Source of the DNA: a virus
Virus record (IMG/VR): IMGVR_UViG_3300047554_000685
Span: 1-64,000 of that record
Length of the DNA stretch: 64,000 nucleotides
Reading direction: 5' to 3' (one strand)
The notes under the pieces were generated by a model. That model was given only the letters and a program-made list of their open reading frames with translations, did not search any database and was not told the DNA's origin. The position numbers and the translations under genes were made by a program. Shown here piece after piece: positions 8,663-18,764 of the stretch (position 1 is the first letter of the stretch; the number at the start of each line of letters is the position of its first letter).

Positions 8663-9538
8663 TTAGGCTGTTAGATCGACTCGAACAGCGAGGTGGATTG
8701 ATGTATCAAAGTAAGCCGCAGCTGGGCGGATTGCTTTGAGACGCATGTCATTCGCATTACCCGACACGTCGTAAGCTTGGCTTAGATTGTCGTTCACGAC
8801 ATCAACATCGCCAACATAGGTTTTGACGGTGCCGGTGGCGTAAATCCATTTGTTGGTGGCTGATGCAGTAGCACCAGTAGCACCGTCTGGTCCAGTACCC
8901 GAGTAACCTGAACCAACAATAACCGGGGTTCCACCGAGGGTCTGAAGGTGTTCCTTGCCAGCCTCGTGGAAAAGCATATTTGAGTTGCTAGCAAGAAGAG
9001 CTGCAACATCGCGAGTCATGTGGATAATGCCTTGCTCACCGCCATCCGAAGCCAGACCAATTTCATGCTCTAGAAGAGCAAGTGCACGGCGTGGCGATAG
9101 AGCAGTACCGCCGTTAATAATAGTTGCAGAAGCAGAGGAGAGGGCTACGTTTGAGTGAGACTCTCCCTTACGAACCGCGCCGTCCCAAAGCTCGACTTCC
9201 ATGGCATGCTGAGTTACACCCTCAAGCTGGCGCTTTAGGCGCTCGATACGGTCAAGACCACTAAAACCTAGGGTAGAGCGAAGCTCTTCAGCCTCGATGA
9301 ACCAAGGCTTAATTTCTGTGTAATAAGTTGGAGTTCCGGCAGCTACTACTTCGCCATCCGTAGAGTCGGTGTCGTCCCAGTTAGTCGCTGAATAAAGAGT
9401 TGTTTCCCATTCCTGAGAAAATCCACGGACCCACTGGTCTTCGTTAGGACCATTTTCTGGCTTGACTACGGCGAGTAGGCCAAAAGCCGATGGCACAATC
9501 TTCGGTGCTGATACAACACCAGTCTTTGTGAAAGCCAT
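8663..9538 (-). CDS. second HK97-like capsid protein (pentamer-type)
   Basis: 291-aa protein encoded right after the main capsid gene. It contains an E-loop/spine-like part (…FIEAEELRSTLGFSGLDRIE) and an A-domain-like part with LQTLGGTPVIVGSGYSG, which recall HK97-fold capsid proteins. In some Streptomyces phages a distinct 'pentamer' capsid protein accompanies a 'hexamer' protein in this arrangement; that is the basis for the call. It could also be a decoration protein. Confidence 0.6.
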   Translation of the reverse strand: MAFTKTGVVSAPKIVPSAFGLLAVVKPENGPNEDQWVRGFSQEWETTLYSATNWDDTDSTDGEVVAAGTPTYYTEIKPWFIEAEELRSTLGFSGLDRIERLKRQLEGVTQHAMEVELWDGAVRKGESHSNVALSSASATIINGGTALSPRRALALLEHEIGLASDGGEQGIIHMTRDVAALLASNSNMLFHEAGKEHLQTLGGTPVIVGSGYSGTGPDGATGATASATNKWIYATGTVKTYVGDVDVVNDNLSQAYDVSGNANDMRLKAIRPAAAYFDTSIHLAVRVDLTA

Positions 9539-9578
9539 TTAAAATCCTCTAAATAAAGTCTATATTTTTACTCGTATT

Positions 9579-9602
9579 GGGAGGGCCCCGAAGGACCCTC
9601 CC
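9579..9602 (-). terminator. strong stem-loop after the main capsid gene
   Basis: Ten-pair stem GGGAGGGTCC / GGGCCCTCCC (one wobble) closed by a TTCG loop, 27-50 bases after the main capsid stop. There is no U-tract, so it is either a U-less actinobacterial terminator/attenuator or a 3' stabiliser that raises capsid mRNA over downstream genes. Confidence 0.65.
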
Positions 9603-9628
9603 TCAACGATAACTGCGTTAGCGAACTA

Positions 9629-11638
9629 CTAGAGCTCGATGGTGGCTGCAGCGGTGCCACCAGTGGTGTCGCGCAGAGCTGCAGCAACACCGTTGATTGA
9701 GATGGTCGAGGTGATCTTAAGAGCCTCGATGCCGACCTTAGCAACATTCTCAAAGGTCTCAGTGAACATCTTGTAGTCGTTGGTGCCGACTAGAGAAGAG
9801 TCACGGATGATACCTAGGTCTAGGGTACCGCCGTCAAGGAACAAGAAGGTTCCCTCAGCGAATAGGTACCAAACGAAGCTGTCTGGGAACTCAAGGAGCG
9901 AAGTCGCGCCCTGTGAGCCGAAGACAGTTGCGTCTAGCGAAGCTACTAGGTCAACGTTAACGGTTGCTAGGTAGCCATCGATCTCAGACTTAGAAACGGC
10001 AAGAGTACCGTCACCAGGCATCGATAGAGTTAGGTCAGCTGCCATTGCCTCGTAGATCCATGAAGGAACAATTGCCTTCAAACGGGTCTGTGGGTCAATG
10101 CGGTGACGTGAGCGGTAAGCAACAGCTGCACGACGGATCTGAACTAGGAAGTCACGACCAAAACCGATTAGGTTAGTGGTAGTAACAGCAGTAGATGCGT
10201 CACCGATCTTGCTTAGCAAGTTCTGCTCTGCCTCGCGAGCGTGCTGTACAAGAGCTAGCTCGTTGTGGCGAGCAATCAACTCTGGGTAAGCACGAGTCAT
10301 GAGGTTACCAAACTGTAGCTGCAAAGTAACAGCGTCAGTAGAAACAGTGTTCTCTGAAGCAGCAACTACGGTGTAGCTAGTCTTGGTAGCAGACTGTGGG
10401 TCAGCATCAGTTGCAGCAGTCCATACACCAACAGCGTCAGCGTAGGTACCAGCAGCGAATGATGGTGGGGTTACAAAGCGGATACCGCCACGGTCAGCCT
10501 GGAAGCGAGGCAATGCATCGCGAACTGGGCGAACGGTGGTTGAACCGATTGAGTAAATGTCGTACTTAACCTCAAATGGCGCTGCGTGGCCACCAGAAGC
10601 AACAAGAGCTTCCTGACCTACAACGTTGTTGATCTTAAGTGCGTTTGACTCTGCATCGGTAGTCAAGGTACGCTCTTCTGGGTACTGAGTGGTGATAGAT
10701 GCAACGATGTGCTGCTCTCCATCGCCGCCGTTTACACGACGTAGCGAGTGGATACGCTTTTCCATAGCCTGAGCTACTTCCTGCATGTCGTTAATGGTGC
10801 TGCCTGCGGTGTAGCCAGGGATGTCTGCGCCAGCGGTGATTGCCACTGGAGCTGCCTCTGATACCTGAACTACAGGCTGACGGTCAGCTGGAGCCTCGAA
10901 AGGCTGTTCTGCTGCGGCGCTCACTAGTGCCTGCTCTTTCTGCTCTTCTACGAGAGCGGTTGATGTTTCTAAAGTGGTTTCTTCGGCTGATGCTTCTGAT
11001 CCCTCTACTGCTTCTGCAACTACTTCAGCCGAAGCTTCAATAGTCTCTACCTCTACCTCGGTAGCAGGAGCTTCATCAGCAACTACTTCCTCAGCAGAAC
11101 CGTCTGCAGTAATGGTCTCGTCCACAGTCTCAACCGATTCGGTCGATAGTTCAGAACCTGATTCCTGGTCAATTGATGCTTCAGCTACAGTCTCAGTAGA
11201 AGTCTCGGTCTCGGCTGATGCCTTCATGGCCTCATCCTCGTCTTCCTCTTCCTTCTCAGCTGGCTCTACTTCTTCAGCAGGGCTAACCTCTTCAACTGGT
11301 GCCTCTTCTACAGGAGCCTCTTCAACAGGGGCTTCCTCTACGATTGGCTCGTCTTCCATAGCCATTTCCTCTCCTTCTTCGGCTGCGCCCTTAACACGGG
11401 CGGTAGCCTCAGCCGCACGAGCAGCTAACTCTTCAGCGAGGGCCTCGCGACGAGAAAGCTCACCACGTACGATGTCAAGAGAGTCTGCAAGAGACGTCAT
11501 CGCATCAACTGACTCAGAAGTTGGTTCATCAGCATCGATCGACTCAAACTCGCCGACAATCTGAGTCTGAAGCTCAGCGAGTTGTTCATCGCTAAGATCA
11601 GCCAGAGTGTCTAGCTGTGTTTTAATCTGGTCGTACAC
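9629..11638 (-). CDS. major capsid protein with long acidic scaffold-like N-terminus
   Basis: 669-aa protein. Residues 1-90 are helical; 95-290 are extremely acidic and Glu/Ala/Val/Thr-rich, including the repeat VEEAPVEEAPVEEAPVEEV; from about 290 an HK97-type capsid domain follows. The acidic N-terminus looks like a fused scaffold (delta domain), presumably removed by the protease encoded just upstream. The start is GTG at 11638 with an AGGAGG site 4 bases before it, one of the strongest in the window, fitting high expression. It corresponds to the hexamer-type capsid protein of large actinophages. Confidence 0.82.
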   Translation of the reverse strand: MYDQIKTQLDTLADLSDEQLAELQTQIVGEFESIDADEPTSESVDAMTSLADSLDIVRGELSRREALAEELAARAAEATARVKGAAEEGEEMAMEDEPIVEEAPVEEAPVEEAPVEEVSPAEEVEPAEKEEEDEDEAMKASAETETSTETVAEASIDQESGSELSTESVETVDETITADGSAEEVVADEAPATEVEVETIEASAEVVAEAVEGSEASAEETTLETSTALVEEQKEQALVSAAAEQPFEAPADRQPVVQVSEAAPVAITAGADIPGYTAGSTINDMQEVAQAMEKRIHSLRRVNGGDGEQHIVASITTQYPEERTLTTDAESNALKINNVVGQEALVASGGHAAPFEVKYDIYSIGSTTVRPVRDALPRFQADRGGIRFVTPPSFAAGTYADAVGVWTAATDADPQSATKTSYTVVAASENTVSTDAVTLQLQFGNLMTRAYPELIARHNELALVQHAREAEQNLLSKIGDASTAVTTTNLIGFGRDFLVQIRRAAVAYRSRHRIDPQTRLKAIVPSWIYEAMAADLTLSMPGDGTLAVSKSEIDGYLATVNVDLVASLDATVFGSQGATSLLEFPDSFVWYLFAEGTFLFLDGGTLDLGIIRDSSLVGTNDYKMFTETFENVAKVGIEALKITSTISINGVAAALRDTTGGTAAATIEL

Positions 11639-11664
11639 TGTACCTCCTAGGCCAGTATTGGTTT

Positions 11665-11687
11665 ATGAATGGGAAGATCCCATTCAT
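11665..11687 (-). promoter_or_regulatory. perfect inverted repeat in the capsid leader
   Basis: Ten-base perfect arms ATGAATGGGA / TCCCATTCAT around a 3-base loop lie 27 bases before the capsid start. A second small hairpin (GCACA-CGT-TGTGC) occurs near 11714-11726, and a TACAAT -10-like box near 11751-11756. Together they make a structured leader that could stabilise or regulate capsid mRNA. Confidence 0.5.
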
Positions 11688-11763
11688 GGTGAACAGTCAA
11701 GGCTGAGGGACTCAGCACACGTTGTGCGAGGCGCTCCACCTATCACTAATTGTACCTTATTTT

Positions 11764-14700
11764 TTAGGTAAGGAGTCGAAGCAGGGTGTTCATCTCGGAC
11801 TGAATTTCAGCCTGAGAATATACATCTGCTCCAGACATGAAGGACTTCAGATTTGCAGTTGCAATGTCTGCGTCCTCTTTACCGATCTTTGCTTCGACTC
11901 GAGAAATCATCCCATCGATGAGTGTCTTTAGTCCGGCAGGTAGATCGCTAAATCTAACTTTCTGAGCTTCCTTGCCGAATGGCAGTGGAAGGTTGGCAAT
12001 GGTTTTGCCTAGTTCGGCCGCTGTTGTGCGTACGTTTTCTAGAGACTCTGGGTTTAGGGCCTTAGTATCTAGACGATCAATCATTCCCAGTAACTCGCTA
12101 CTAGCCTTAGCTGAATTCACGTAGTCGCCAGCAAACTCTAGGTTTTCAGCGGTCTCTACCTTCTCCAAAGCTTTCTGAAGCCCCGCTACGCCGAGGTTCT
12201 GCTTTAGTCTAGCAAGAACCTTGCGATACTTTCCTTTAGCGTCTCGGGGTTGAGTTTTTGGGGTGTACTTGCTACGACCTTCTTTGTCGTACACATCTTT
12301 GGCTGTGGTCTTGCCAGCTTTGATGTCTTCGGCAATTTTGATCTCTTCTTCAGTCTGCTTGTCGGCTTCTTCTTTAGCTTCCTTAAGCTTCTTCAAATCA
12401 GACTCAGAAATTTCTTTTGCATCAGTCTCGGCAAACTCGGCTAGACGAGAGCGCATTGAAGCAACTATGCTCGCGGCCTCAGACGACCCGGCTGATTTCC
12501 ATTCATCTGGAATTAGGTTAGCCTTACCAAGAGCCTTGGCTCGCTTAACAATGTGCTTACGAACGGTGACTCGCTTTTCACGCTTTGCACGTCCATATGC
12601 CTGAATCGCGTTACGGAGGTCCTGCTCGTTTCGGATCGGGTATGATCCATCTGGAAGAGCAAAGCCCTTGTCAGCAAGTTCAGATCTCTCTTCCTCGGAG
12701 AACTTAGCAAGTTCTGCAACAGCGGCAGCAACAAGAGCACGGGTCTTTAGTTCTTCCGCCTTAGCAGCGGTAGCAACTAGAGCCTGCTTCTTTACGGCTT
12801 TCTTTGCAGACTTGACGCGAGAGCGTAGGTCTGGGGCACTAGCTGAAAGCTCGGCTAGATTATATGCACGCTCAGATAGGGTTGCCACGTGCTGGCTCTT
12901 CATAATTGCCATCATGCTTGCGCCAGCTGCAACTAGAGCCATAACCTTACCTGAAGCAACCATTGCGCGAGCAACTGGGAAGCCTGGAACGTTTACCTGA
13001 CAAACTGCAACGAGCTCAAGAGAGCCATTGATTGGACGCCAGTCACCTGAAGGAGCAGATGCACGTAGAGCGCGAATCTGCATTTCGGTCGCGTCTGGAC
13101 GTACAGATCCAGCACACCAGATGCCATATTCATCTTCGCCCATGTGAACATCGGCAATTGCTGATGCAGTGTCGTCGTAGTGCTTAGCAGCAGAAGCGGC
13201 ATTAGCAGTTAGAGGTGCGTGTCCACCAGCAAGAGTCAGCTGACCAACCGGCATATCGCTACCATCATCGCAGCGGAGGACGCCGGTGTGGAAGTAGGCA
13301 TATTTGCTCTTTGAACGAGGTGGGCGGGTAGAGCGAGGCATACCAATGTGGTTTACATGCCAAGCTGCAATGTGCCCGTAAATGCGACCAGAAGGGTCAA
13401 CAGTGATCGGGGTAGCCTTAGTCAGCTTAGGGTCCTTGAACCACTCTGCTGGTGGTGTCATTGGAATCTCGCCGTCAAGGAATCCTGATGCAACTAGCGG
13501 TGCGCCAGAGAATTCTTGCTCGACGGATTCTTCGTATATTCCGTCAGCTGGAATCACTTCATCCTCCTGGTCTCCCGCTGGTTGTTCTTCAATAGAGATA
13601 GTGCATTCTTGGAATGCAGGCTTTGCTACAATTGTAGCAGCCATTACACGGGCGTGATTTATGGTTAACTTCTTCTTACCTACGTCTTCGGTGTCCTCGG
13701 CGTTTTCAGTCTTCTCTTCTTCCGCTTCGAACTGGTCTAGATCAGCAGAGACGCCACGGATAAATCCGTTACGTACTAGGCGCTCTGCCTCTTGACCATA
13801 TGCTCCTGTATCAAAAACACCATAGGCATTTCCAATACCGTTTTCGGTTCTTTCTACGTAATCAATACGTCCAACTACCACAGACCCCATGTGACCGTCG
13901 CCAGTCTTGATCTGCCATAGGAGTGGAAGTGGGAGCTCTCGAACTGATAAAGAGTCCTTCACGAACTTACGGCCATCGCCCGATTCTAGATCTTCTGGAA
14001 TCAGTAGAGGGATGTTGAATTTAGAACCGTGTTCCATTGCAGCACCTGCCACCAAACCAAAACGCTCTCTAGCGTGGTTTGCTCTGGCGGTAAGCTCCGC
14101 CTGAGCAATAACAGACTGAACTAGGTCGGTCTCGGTAGCGAACAAGCTAGAGGTTTCATTACGACGGCCCGGGTTTAGTCGGCTACCAGTATAGACACCA
14201 GTGGCATCCTTATGACGGAGCTGGCAGTAGCCCTTAGCACGATGCCCCATGTACTTTGAAAGCTGACGAACACAGCGAGTCCAGTCGCCTGGAGTACCCC
14301 ATCGAATCTTCGCAGCGCCCTTACCTCGAGTCCAGTACTGACGAAGCTCTTCTGCATTGCCACGGTTACGGTCTAGGCCACCAGCAGCAACAAACGCATC
14401 AAAAACGGTTAGCAAGCTAGCTGCAACAGCCTCGGGTGCAGTTTCTTCGCTAGGTTTTTCTTCAGCCATCTGAGACAAGACGTCATCTAGAGATTCTTTA
14501 TCTAGCTCCACTACTGGAGGCTTGGTAGATGAACGAAGATCGGCTAGGGTCTGATCATCTTGGACCCACTTGTCACCATCGCGCTTGTATGCAATTGGAG
14601 AAGTAGAGGTCGCAGTCTTAGGGATAATTGCAACTAGATCAACCATTGCCTCTGGGTCTTGCTGATCAACAATAGCAAGATACCTAGGGGTGACGTCGGA

Positions 14701-16263
14701 AGTAGAAGGAGTAAGGATCTTTTCATCCGCAGCGGCAATAATTGAAGCATCGGTGAATTTAGCGTTTGGCCAACGCTTCTTAACTGCAGCCTTATCAGCT
14801 GCGTTCCTTGGCTTGTAGCGTTCCTTCTCTACCCATGAAGCATAGTTGTTGATAAATGCATTTACATCTAGCTTAGGCAGTGTGCCCGGAATGTGGGCTT
14901 TCTTGCTGTTTTGAGGAGTACGAGGTTCCCCGATGATTCCTGAAAAGTCCATAGGAGTTTTACTAGCATCATCTACACGAAGAGAGTTTGGTCGGCTGTT
15001 AGCTTTATCAGCTGGTACTAGATACTTAGACCCAACCTTCACCGAGCGGCCGTCTTCAAGATCAACAGTAACGATGCCGGTCGCGCCGTCAATGTCTCGG
15101 ATTGTTCCAGAGCCTCTAGCAGCGTCTCCGCCGATAGCTACCTTCTGGCCTACCTTAGCAAACTGACCCATAGCGTCTCGAGGCTGGTTTCCAGCATTCT
15201 CTGAACGTTCCTCTGGAGTATAGACTCCATCTTGGTTAGAACCTGCAGCAGTAATAACTTGGTCAATGAATTCCCAGTCTTCGCCACTAATCCCGGCTTC
15301 CATCAAAGCGGCTTCATCGGCATCTAGATCAAAGACAGAAGTCTTACAGTACGGATCTACAGCCATACGAGCTGCAATCATAAGAGCAGACTGAGGGTCA
15401 ATAATTACGTGAGACTTTTCCTCGAGGTCGTAGACGTCATCGAGCATACGGTCATATGTCCATATGTCACCATCAACATGTCCTAGGTTGTCCCAGCAAC
15501 CGTCGTCCCAGACATAAACCGAACCATCAATGTCAATCATGTAGAGTCGGTCAATACCAGACCCGTCTAAGCAAACCCGAGCCAAGAACTCTGGGCCGTA
15601 GTTTGCGTCAAGCTCGTGAGCGTACTTGAATGGGTTTAGTTCTTCGTTCTGCTTAGGGTAGTTGATCTGATCAACGTAGTTAGAGACAGTGTATCCGCCA
15701 GCAGTAACTGACTTCTCTTTCTTGTCTTCGCGCTCAACAATGGCACGCGCCCAGCGCCAAGCAGCGTCTCCACCCCAGAGTGCCCATGCGATACGCCCGT
15801 TAGATGGAAAATTGTCTTGGCCAGGCTTCCAGCCCTTACCCTTTTTATCAACTTCGTGACGAGGGAAATACTTTGCAATATGGCGGATCTTGCGAATGCC
15901 AATTTGACCACCCTTAGCAAGGGTGCGGGCAGTATTCAAGCCAACAGGAGTTCCGCCTCGGCCTTCTTCTTTACGCCATTCCAAAGCTTTCTTTGCCTCG
16001 GCTTGGGCGGACTTAGGAATGGTATACATTCTATCGGCAGAGGCAACAATTGCATCTTCTTCTAGAGTGGCTAGAACCTTCTCGGCTAAAAGGGTTTCGG
16101 ACCTAGTTAAAGGAGTATCCGAGGTCTCCCATTTGTTTTCTGCAAAGAGGTCTAATGCCACACCGCTGGCAACGACGGCTCCTACGGCAGTGTCAATAAC
16201 TACACCGTGTGTATTGTTAGCATAGAATGCTAGTTCGCCAGAGCGGCCGATTAGGTGGTTCAT
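11764..16263 (-). CDS. capsid maturation protease, multidomain polyprotein
   Basis: 1,499-aa protein. Residues 80-175 contain a conserved actinophage domain (EWRKEEGRGGTPVGLNTART; ALWGGDAAWRWA). Residues 640-700 have a YWTRGKGAAKIRWGTPGDW/CVRQLSKYMG domain. Residues 735-900 are an S78-like prohead protease, with candidate His791 (GHMGS) and Ser839 (RGVSAD). Residues 945-1105 form a second capsid-protease-associated domain (GRIYGHIAAW, YFHTGVLRCDDG, SGDWRPINGSLELV). Residues 1201-1256 carry the ALPDGSYPIRN domain common in actinophage protease proteins. PRDAxGxF/Y linkers occur twice (about 361 and 1339). It should cleave the capsid scaffold and probably other internal proteins, including itself. 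Confidence 0.85.
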   Translation of the reverse strand: MNHLIGRSGELAFYANNTHGVVIDTAVGAVVASGVALDLFAENKWETSDTPLTRSETLLAEKVLATLEEDAIVASADRMYTIPKSAQAEAKKALEWRKEEGRGGTPVGLNTARTLAKGGQIGIRKIRHIAKYFPRHEVDKKGKGWKPGQDNFPSNGRIAWALWGGDAAWRWARAIVEREDKKEKSVTAGGYTVSNYVDQINYPKQNEELNPFKYAHELDANYGPEFLARVCLDGSGIDRLYMIDIDGSVYVWDDGCWDNLGHVDGDIWTYDRMLDDVYDLEEKSHVIIDPQSALMIAARMAVDPYCKTSVFDLDADEAALMEAGISGEDWEFIDQVITAAGSNQDGVYTPEERSENAGNQPRDAMGQFAKVGQKVAIGGDAARGSGTIRDIDGATGIVTVDLEDGRSVKVGSKYLVPADKANSRPNSLRVDDASKTPMDFSGIIGEPRTPQNSKKAHIPGTLPKLDVNAFINNYASWVEKERYKPRNAADKAAVKKRWPNAKFTDASIIAAADEKILTPSTSDVTPRYLAIVDQQDPEAMVDLVAIIPKTATSTSPIAYKRDGDKWVQDDQTLADLRSSTKPPVVELDKESLDDVLSQMAEEKPSEETAPEAVAASLLTVFDAFVAAGGLDRNRGNAEELRQYWTRGKGAAKIRWGTPGDWTRCVRQLSKYMGHRAKGYCQLRHKDATGVYTGSRLNPGRRNETSSLFATETDLVQSVIAQAELTARANHARERFGLVAGAAMEHGSKFNIPLLIPEDLESGDGRKFVKDSLSVRELPLPLLWQIKTGDGHMGSVVVGRIDYVERTENGIGNAYGVFDTGAYGQEAERLVRNGFIRGVSADLDQFEAEEEKTENAEDTEDVGKKKLTINHARVMAATIVAKPAFQECTISIEEQPAGDQEDEVIPADGIYEESVEQEFSGAPLVASGFLDGEIPMTPPAEWFKDPKLTKATPITVDPSGRIYGHIAAWHVNHIGMPRSTRPPRSKSKYAYFHTGVLRCDDGSDMPVGQLTLAGGHAPLTANAASAAKHYDDTASAIADVHMGEDEYGIWCAGSVRPDATEMQIRALRASAPSGDWRPINGSLELVAVCQVNVPGFPVARAMVASGKVMALVAAGASMMAIMKSQHVATLSERAYNLAELSASAPDLRSRVKSAKKAVKKQALVATAAKAEELKTRALVAAAVAELAKFSEEERSELADKGFALPDGSYPIRNEQDLRNAIQAYGRAKREKRVTVRKHIVKRAKALGKANLIPDEWKSAGSSEAASIVASMRSRLAEFAETDAKEISESDLKKLKEAKEEADKQTEEEIKIAEDIKAGKTTAKDVYDKEGRSKYTPKTQPRDAKGKYRKVLARLKQNLGVAGLQKALEKVETAENLEFAGDYVNSAKASSELLGMIDRLDTKALNPESLENVRTTAAELGKTIANLPLPFGKEAQKVRFSDLPAGLKTLIDGMISRVEAKIGKEDADIATANLKSFMSGADVYSQAEIQSEMNTLLRLLT

Positions 16264-16324
16264 CCATCAATCCTATAAAGTCAGAAACCCTAGACTAATT
16301 TTACCCGTTATTTATCAAAGTGAT

Positions 16325-16492
16325 TTATTTATCGGGTGTGATATCTTTGATAACAACGCCATTCTCGTCTACAAATTCGCTGTCATCTTCATAATCTGGT
16401 ACTGGGTTTCCGATCACTTTTGCTAAAAGGGCCCAATACTCAGGATCATTTTCAGTATATCCGCCTAGCATGTCAGGCTTTTCTTTACTCAT
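16325..16492 (-). CDS. small acidic protein after the ArdC-like gene
   Basis: 55-aa frame beginning MSKEKPDMLGGYTENDPEYW and ending ...KDITPDK. It starts 8 bases inside the end of the ArdC-like gene (ATG at 16492), so it is translationally coupled. It is acidic and has no recognised domain. It is short but in good context, filling the gap before the protease gene. Confidence 0.6.
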   Translation of the reverse strand: MSKEKPDMLGGYTENDPEYWALLAKVIGNPVPDYEDDSEFVDENGVVIKDITPDK

Positions 16493-18665
16493 CTGAGTCT
16501 CCATCTGATTTAGATTTGTTTGATGCTCGGTAACCCTCGATAGGGCTCCAGTCTCCCAGATCCATACCTAGCAAATAGTCTACTACCTTCTGAGCCTCGG
16601 AAGATGCTTTCATAACCATATCCGGGTTGTCTTGTAGTGCTTCTAGCCAGCTCTTTACATACGCTGCAGTGTTATCAAAGTCACTGTTAACACCAAACAT
16701 GCTAGCAAGGATTGCTGCAGAGATTTCTGCAATAAGTTCCTCTTCACCTCTAGCCGCATTATCAGTTCCGTAGTTCTTGGTTAGTTCGGTACGGTCAAGG
16801 CGATCCTTGTGTCCGGTGCTGTGGGCAAGCTCGTGAGTAATAGTGTCAAACATATCTTCTGGACTATTGAACTGCTCCTTGGTTGGGAGGGTAATGACGT
16901 CAGAAGCTGGGTTCCAGTTTGGAGAAGAAGAGTGGCTACCATACTCACCTACGTAGGTATAAGAAACTTCAGGGGCTTTCAAACCCTTAGCTTCCATAGA
17001 CTTGCGGTATCGCTCTAGGATGAAGTCCTGAGACTCTAAAGGAGTTTTAGGTTCGCCAGCTTCAGCCTTAACCGTAGGCAGGTTTAGGCCGTCAATCTGC
17101 TCAACGTTAAATACGGTCTTTACACCAAATGTTACGTAGCTACCAGTTACCTTTTCTTCTCCGGTTGAAGAGTCTTTCTCTTTCTTAACCCTCTTGTAAG
17201 GAACAAGGATTTGTACACCCTTCTCGCCCTTACGAACCTGCCCGCCTAGCTCGGTGGCTTGGTTGTAAGTCATCCAGCGTGGGTCGCTATATCCAGATAG
17301 TTGCTGATAGAGCTTAAGAACAATCGAGTTGATGCCGCTATAGATGTGTTTTGACGCTGGGTTGCGCGGAACGAATGCACCAGCATAGTTAGCATCATCC
17401 TTGAATGGTTTACGCCAAGGAGCCTTACCTTCTTTAATCTTTTCCAGTAAGCCAGACAGAACTCGCTCTTTAGCATCCTTGCTGTCAGATACTGATTTAG
17501 CACGGTTGAAAGGTTTTTTGCCTGGGGCTTGATTAAACCCTAGAAGGGGAGCATCAACTGAATCAGGGTTAGTGTCCGGGTTAAGGCTTGAGTCTTCTGG
17601 AGTAGTAGACGCCATTCTTGCTGACTGTAGGGTCGGAGCAACCTTAGTCTTTAGCGGGTTCCACTGAGGAAGGACGTCATTACCTAGTAGGTAGTCGGCA
17701 GCCAACTGAGCACGGGTCATGGCGTCAGTCACAGCCTTGTCCGCATCAATGCCATCTAGGTTTCTGATGTGAGTGAGCAGGTAGCTGATCGAGTTCTCTG
17801 GGTCAGCATCAAGACCAAACATCTTTGCTAGAAGCATGGAGCCTAACTCAGCGGTTAGCTCTTCTTCTGCGTAGGCATTACTATTTCCATCCAATGCCTT
17901 CTTAACTTCTTCTCGGTTAAGTCGGTTAGTTCTACCCGTGCTGTGGATTAGTTCGTGGGCAATAGCGTTGAACCAAGACTCGTCGCTATCAAAGTTTGCT
18001 CGGAGTGGTAGTCGTACTTTATCTACATCTCTACCGTAGCTTGGTTGCCAGCGAGGATTCTGATCTTTATCTAGTTGAATACCATAGAGCTCTGGTTGCT
18101 TGATACCGCGGATCTCGGCCGCCTCGCGCATTCTGTCGAGAACAATGTCTACAGCCTCTTTTGCGGTGTAAGACTTGTTTTCGTCAGCGTTGTATGGATC
18201 GATTCCTTGGATCTGGTCACCATTAAAAACAGTGACTTTTCTAAACTCAAAGTGCTCAACAACCTTGCCATCACGACTGGTGACAAAGAAACTAGGTACA
18301 AGAATCTGAGTACCCTTGGTTCCAGCCGAGATAGAGCCACCAGCCTGAGCAACCTGAGAAGCAGTCATCCAGCGAGGATCACTGAACCCATTTTCTGAGG
18401 CCGCGGCTTCTAGAGCAATCATGTTAGGGCCGGTGTAGTGGGTGTTGCTTGCAGGGTTGACTGGAAGAGGGCGATTAGCGTCCCTGCTCCACTTACGTAC
18501 CCATTCTTTTAGTTTTCTAGGGTTGCGTAGTTTTTCTAGGACATCGCTTAGAACGCTAGACGCTGCAGCCTTATTTGCCTCTGTTACAGAAGCCAACTTC
18601 TCATCTAGCTGTTCTTCAGTCAACTCGAGCGGATTAGTTCTAGACCCCGGCTCGCCTTCAGGCAC
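16485..18665 (-). CDS. double ArdC-like anti-restriction / zincin protein
   Basis: 726 residues from a GTG, holding two tandem ArdC-like units. Each has an N-terminal ssDNA-binding-type domain (NPASNTHYTGPN.., SDPRWMTASQ; repeated as NPASKHIYSGIN.., SDPRWMTYNQ) and a zincin metallopeptidase motif: HELIH at 237-241 and HELAH at 611-615, each followed by a conserved AEEELTAEL/GEEELIAEI helix. A GFNQAPGKK linker (376-384) joins them. ArdC proteins of plasmids protect incoming DNA from restriction. The GTG has no ribosome-binding site, and the frame is open upstream past the stop of the preceding gene, so it is probably made as a -1 frameshift extension of that gene. Confidence 0.85.
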   Translation of the reverse strand: MPEGEPGSRTNPLELTEEQLDEKLASVTEANKAAASSVLSDVLEKLRNPRKLKEWVRKWSRDANRPLPVNPASNTHYTGPNMIALEAAASENGFSDPRWMTASQVAQAGGSISAGTKGTQILVPSFFVTSRDGKVVEHFEFRKVTVFNGDQIQGIDPYNADENKSYTAKEAVDIVLDRMREAAEIRGIKQPELYGIQLDKDQNPRWQPSYGRDVDKVRLPLRANFDSDESWFNAIAHELIHSTGRTNRLNREEVKKALDGNSNAYAEEELTAELGSMLLAKMFGLDADPENSISYLLTHIRNLDGIDADKAVTDAMTRAQLAADYLLGNDVLPQWNPLKTKVAPTLQSARMASTTPEDSSLNPDTNPDSVDAPLLGFNQAPGKKPFNRAKSVSDSKDAKERVLSGLLEKIKEGKAPWRKPFKDDANYAGAFVPRNPASKHIYSGINSIVLKLYQQLSGYSDPRWMTYNQATELGGQVRKGEKGVQILVPYKRVKKEKDSSTGEEKVTGSYVTFGVKTVFNVEQIDGLNLPTVKAEAGEPKTPLESQDFILERYRKSMEAKGLKAPEVSYTYVGEYGSHSSSPNWNPASDVITLPTKEQFNSPEDMFDTITHELAHSTGHKDRLDRTELTKNYGTDNAARGEEELIAEISAAILASMFGVNSDFDNTAAYVKSWLEALQDNPDMVMKASSEAQKVVDYLLGMDLGDWSPIEGYRASNKSKSDGDSDE

Positions 18666-18764
18666 TGAAGGGCGAACAGAGTTATCAGCCGCAGACTTGC
18701 GGTACTTATCTAGAATGCTCTTGATTCTGTCTAAATCTGGAGCGTCCTGATCTAATCCAGGCTC

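Noticed and set aside
10974-11564. Long plus-strand frame rich in Ser/Ala/Thr
   Set aside because: It is the antisense of the Glu/Ala-rich capsid scaffold region; composition follows from the codons of the real gene and there is no ribosome-binding site.
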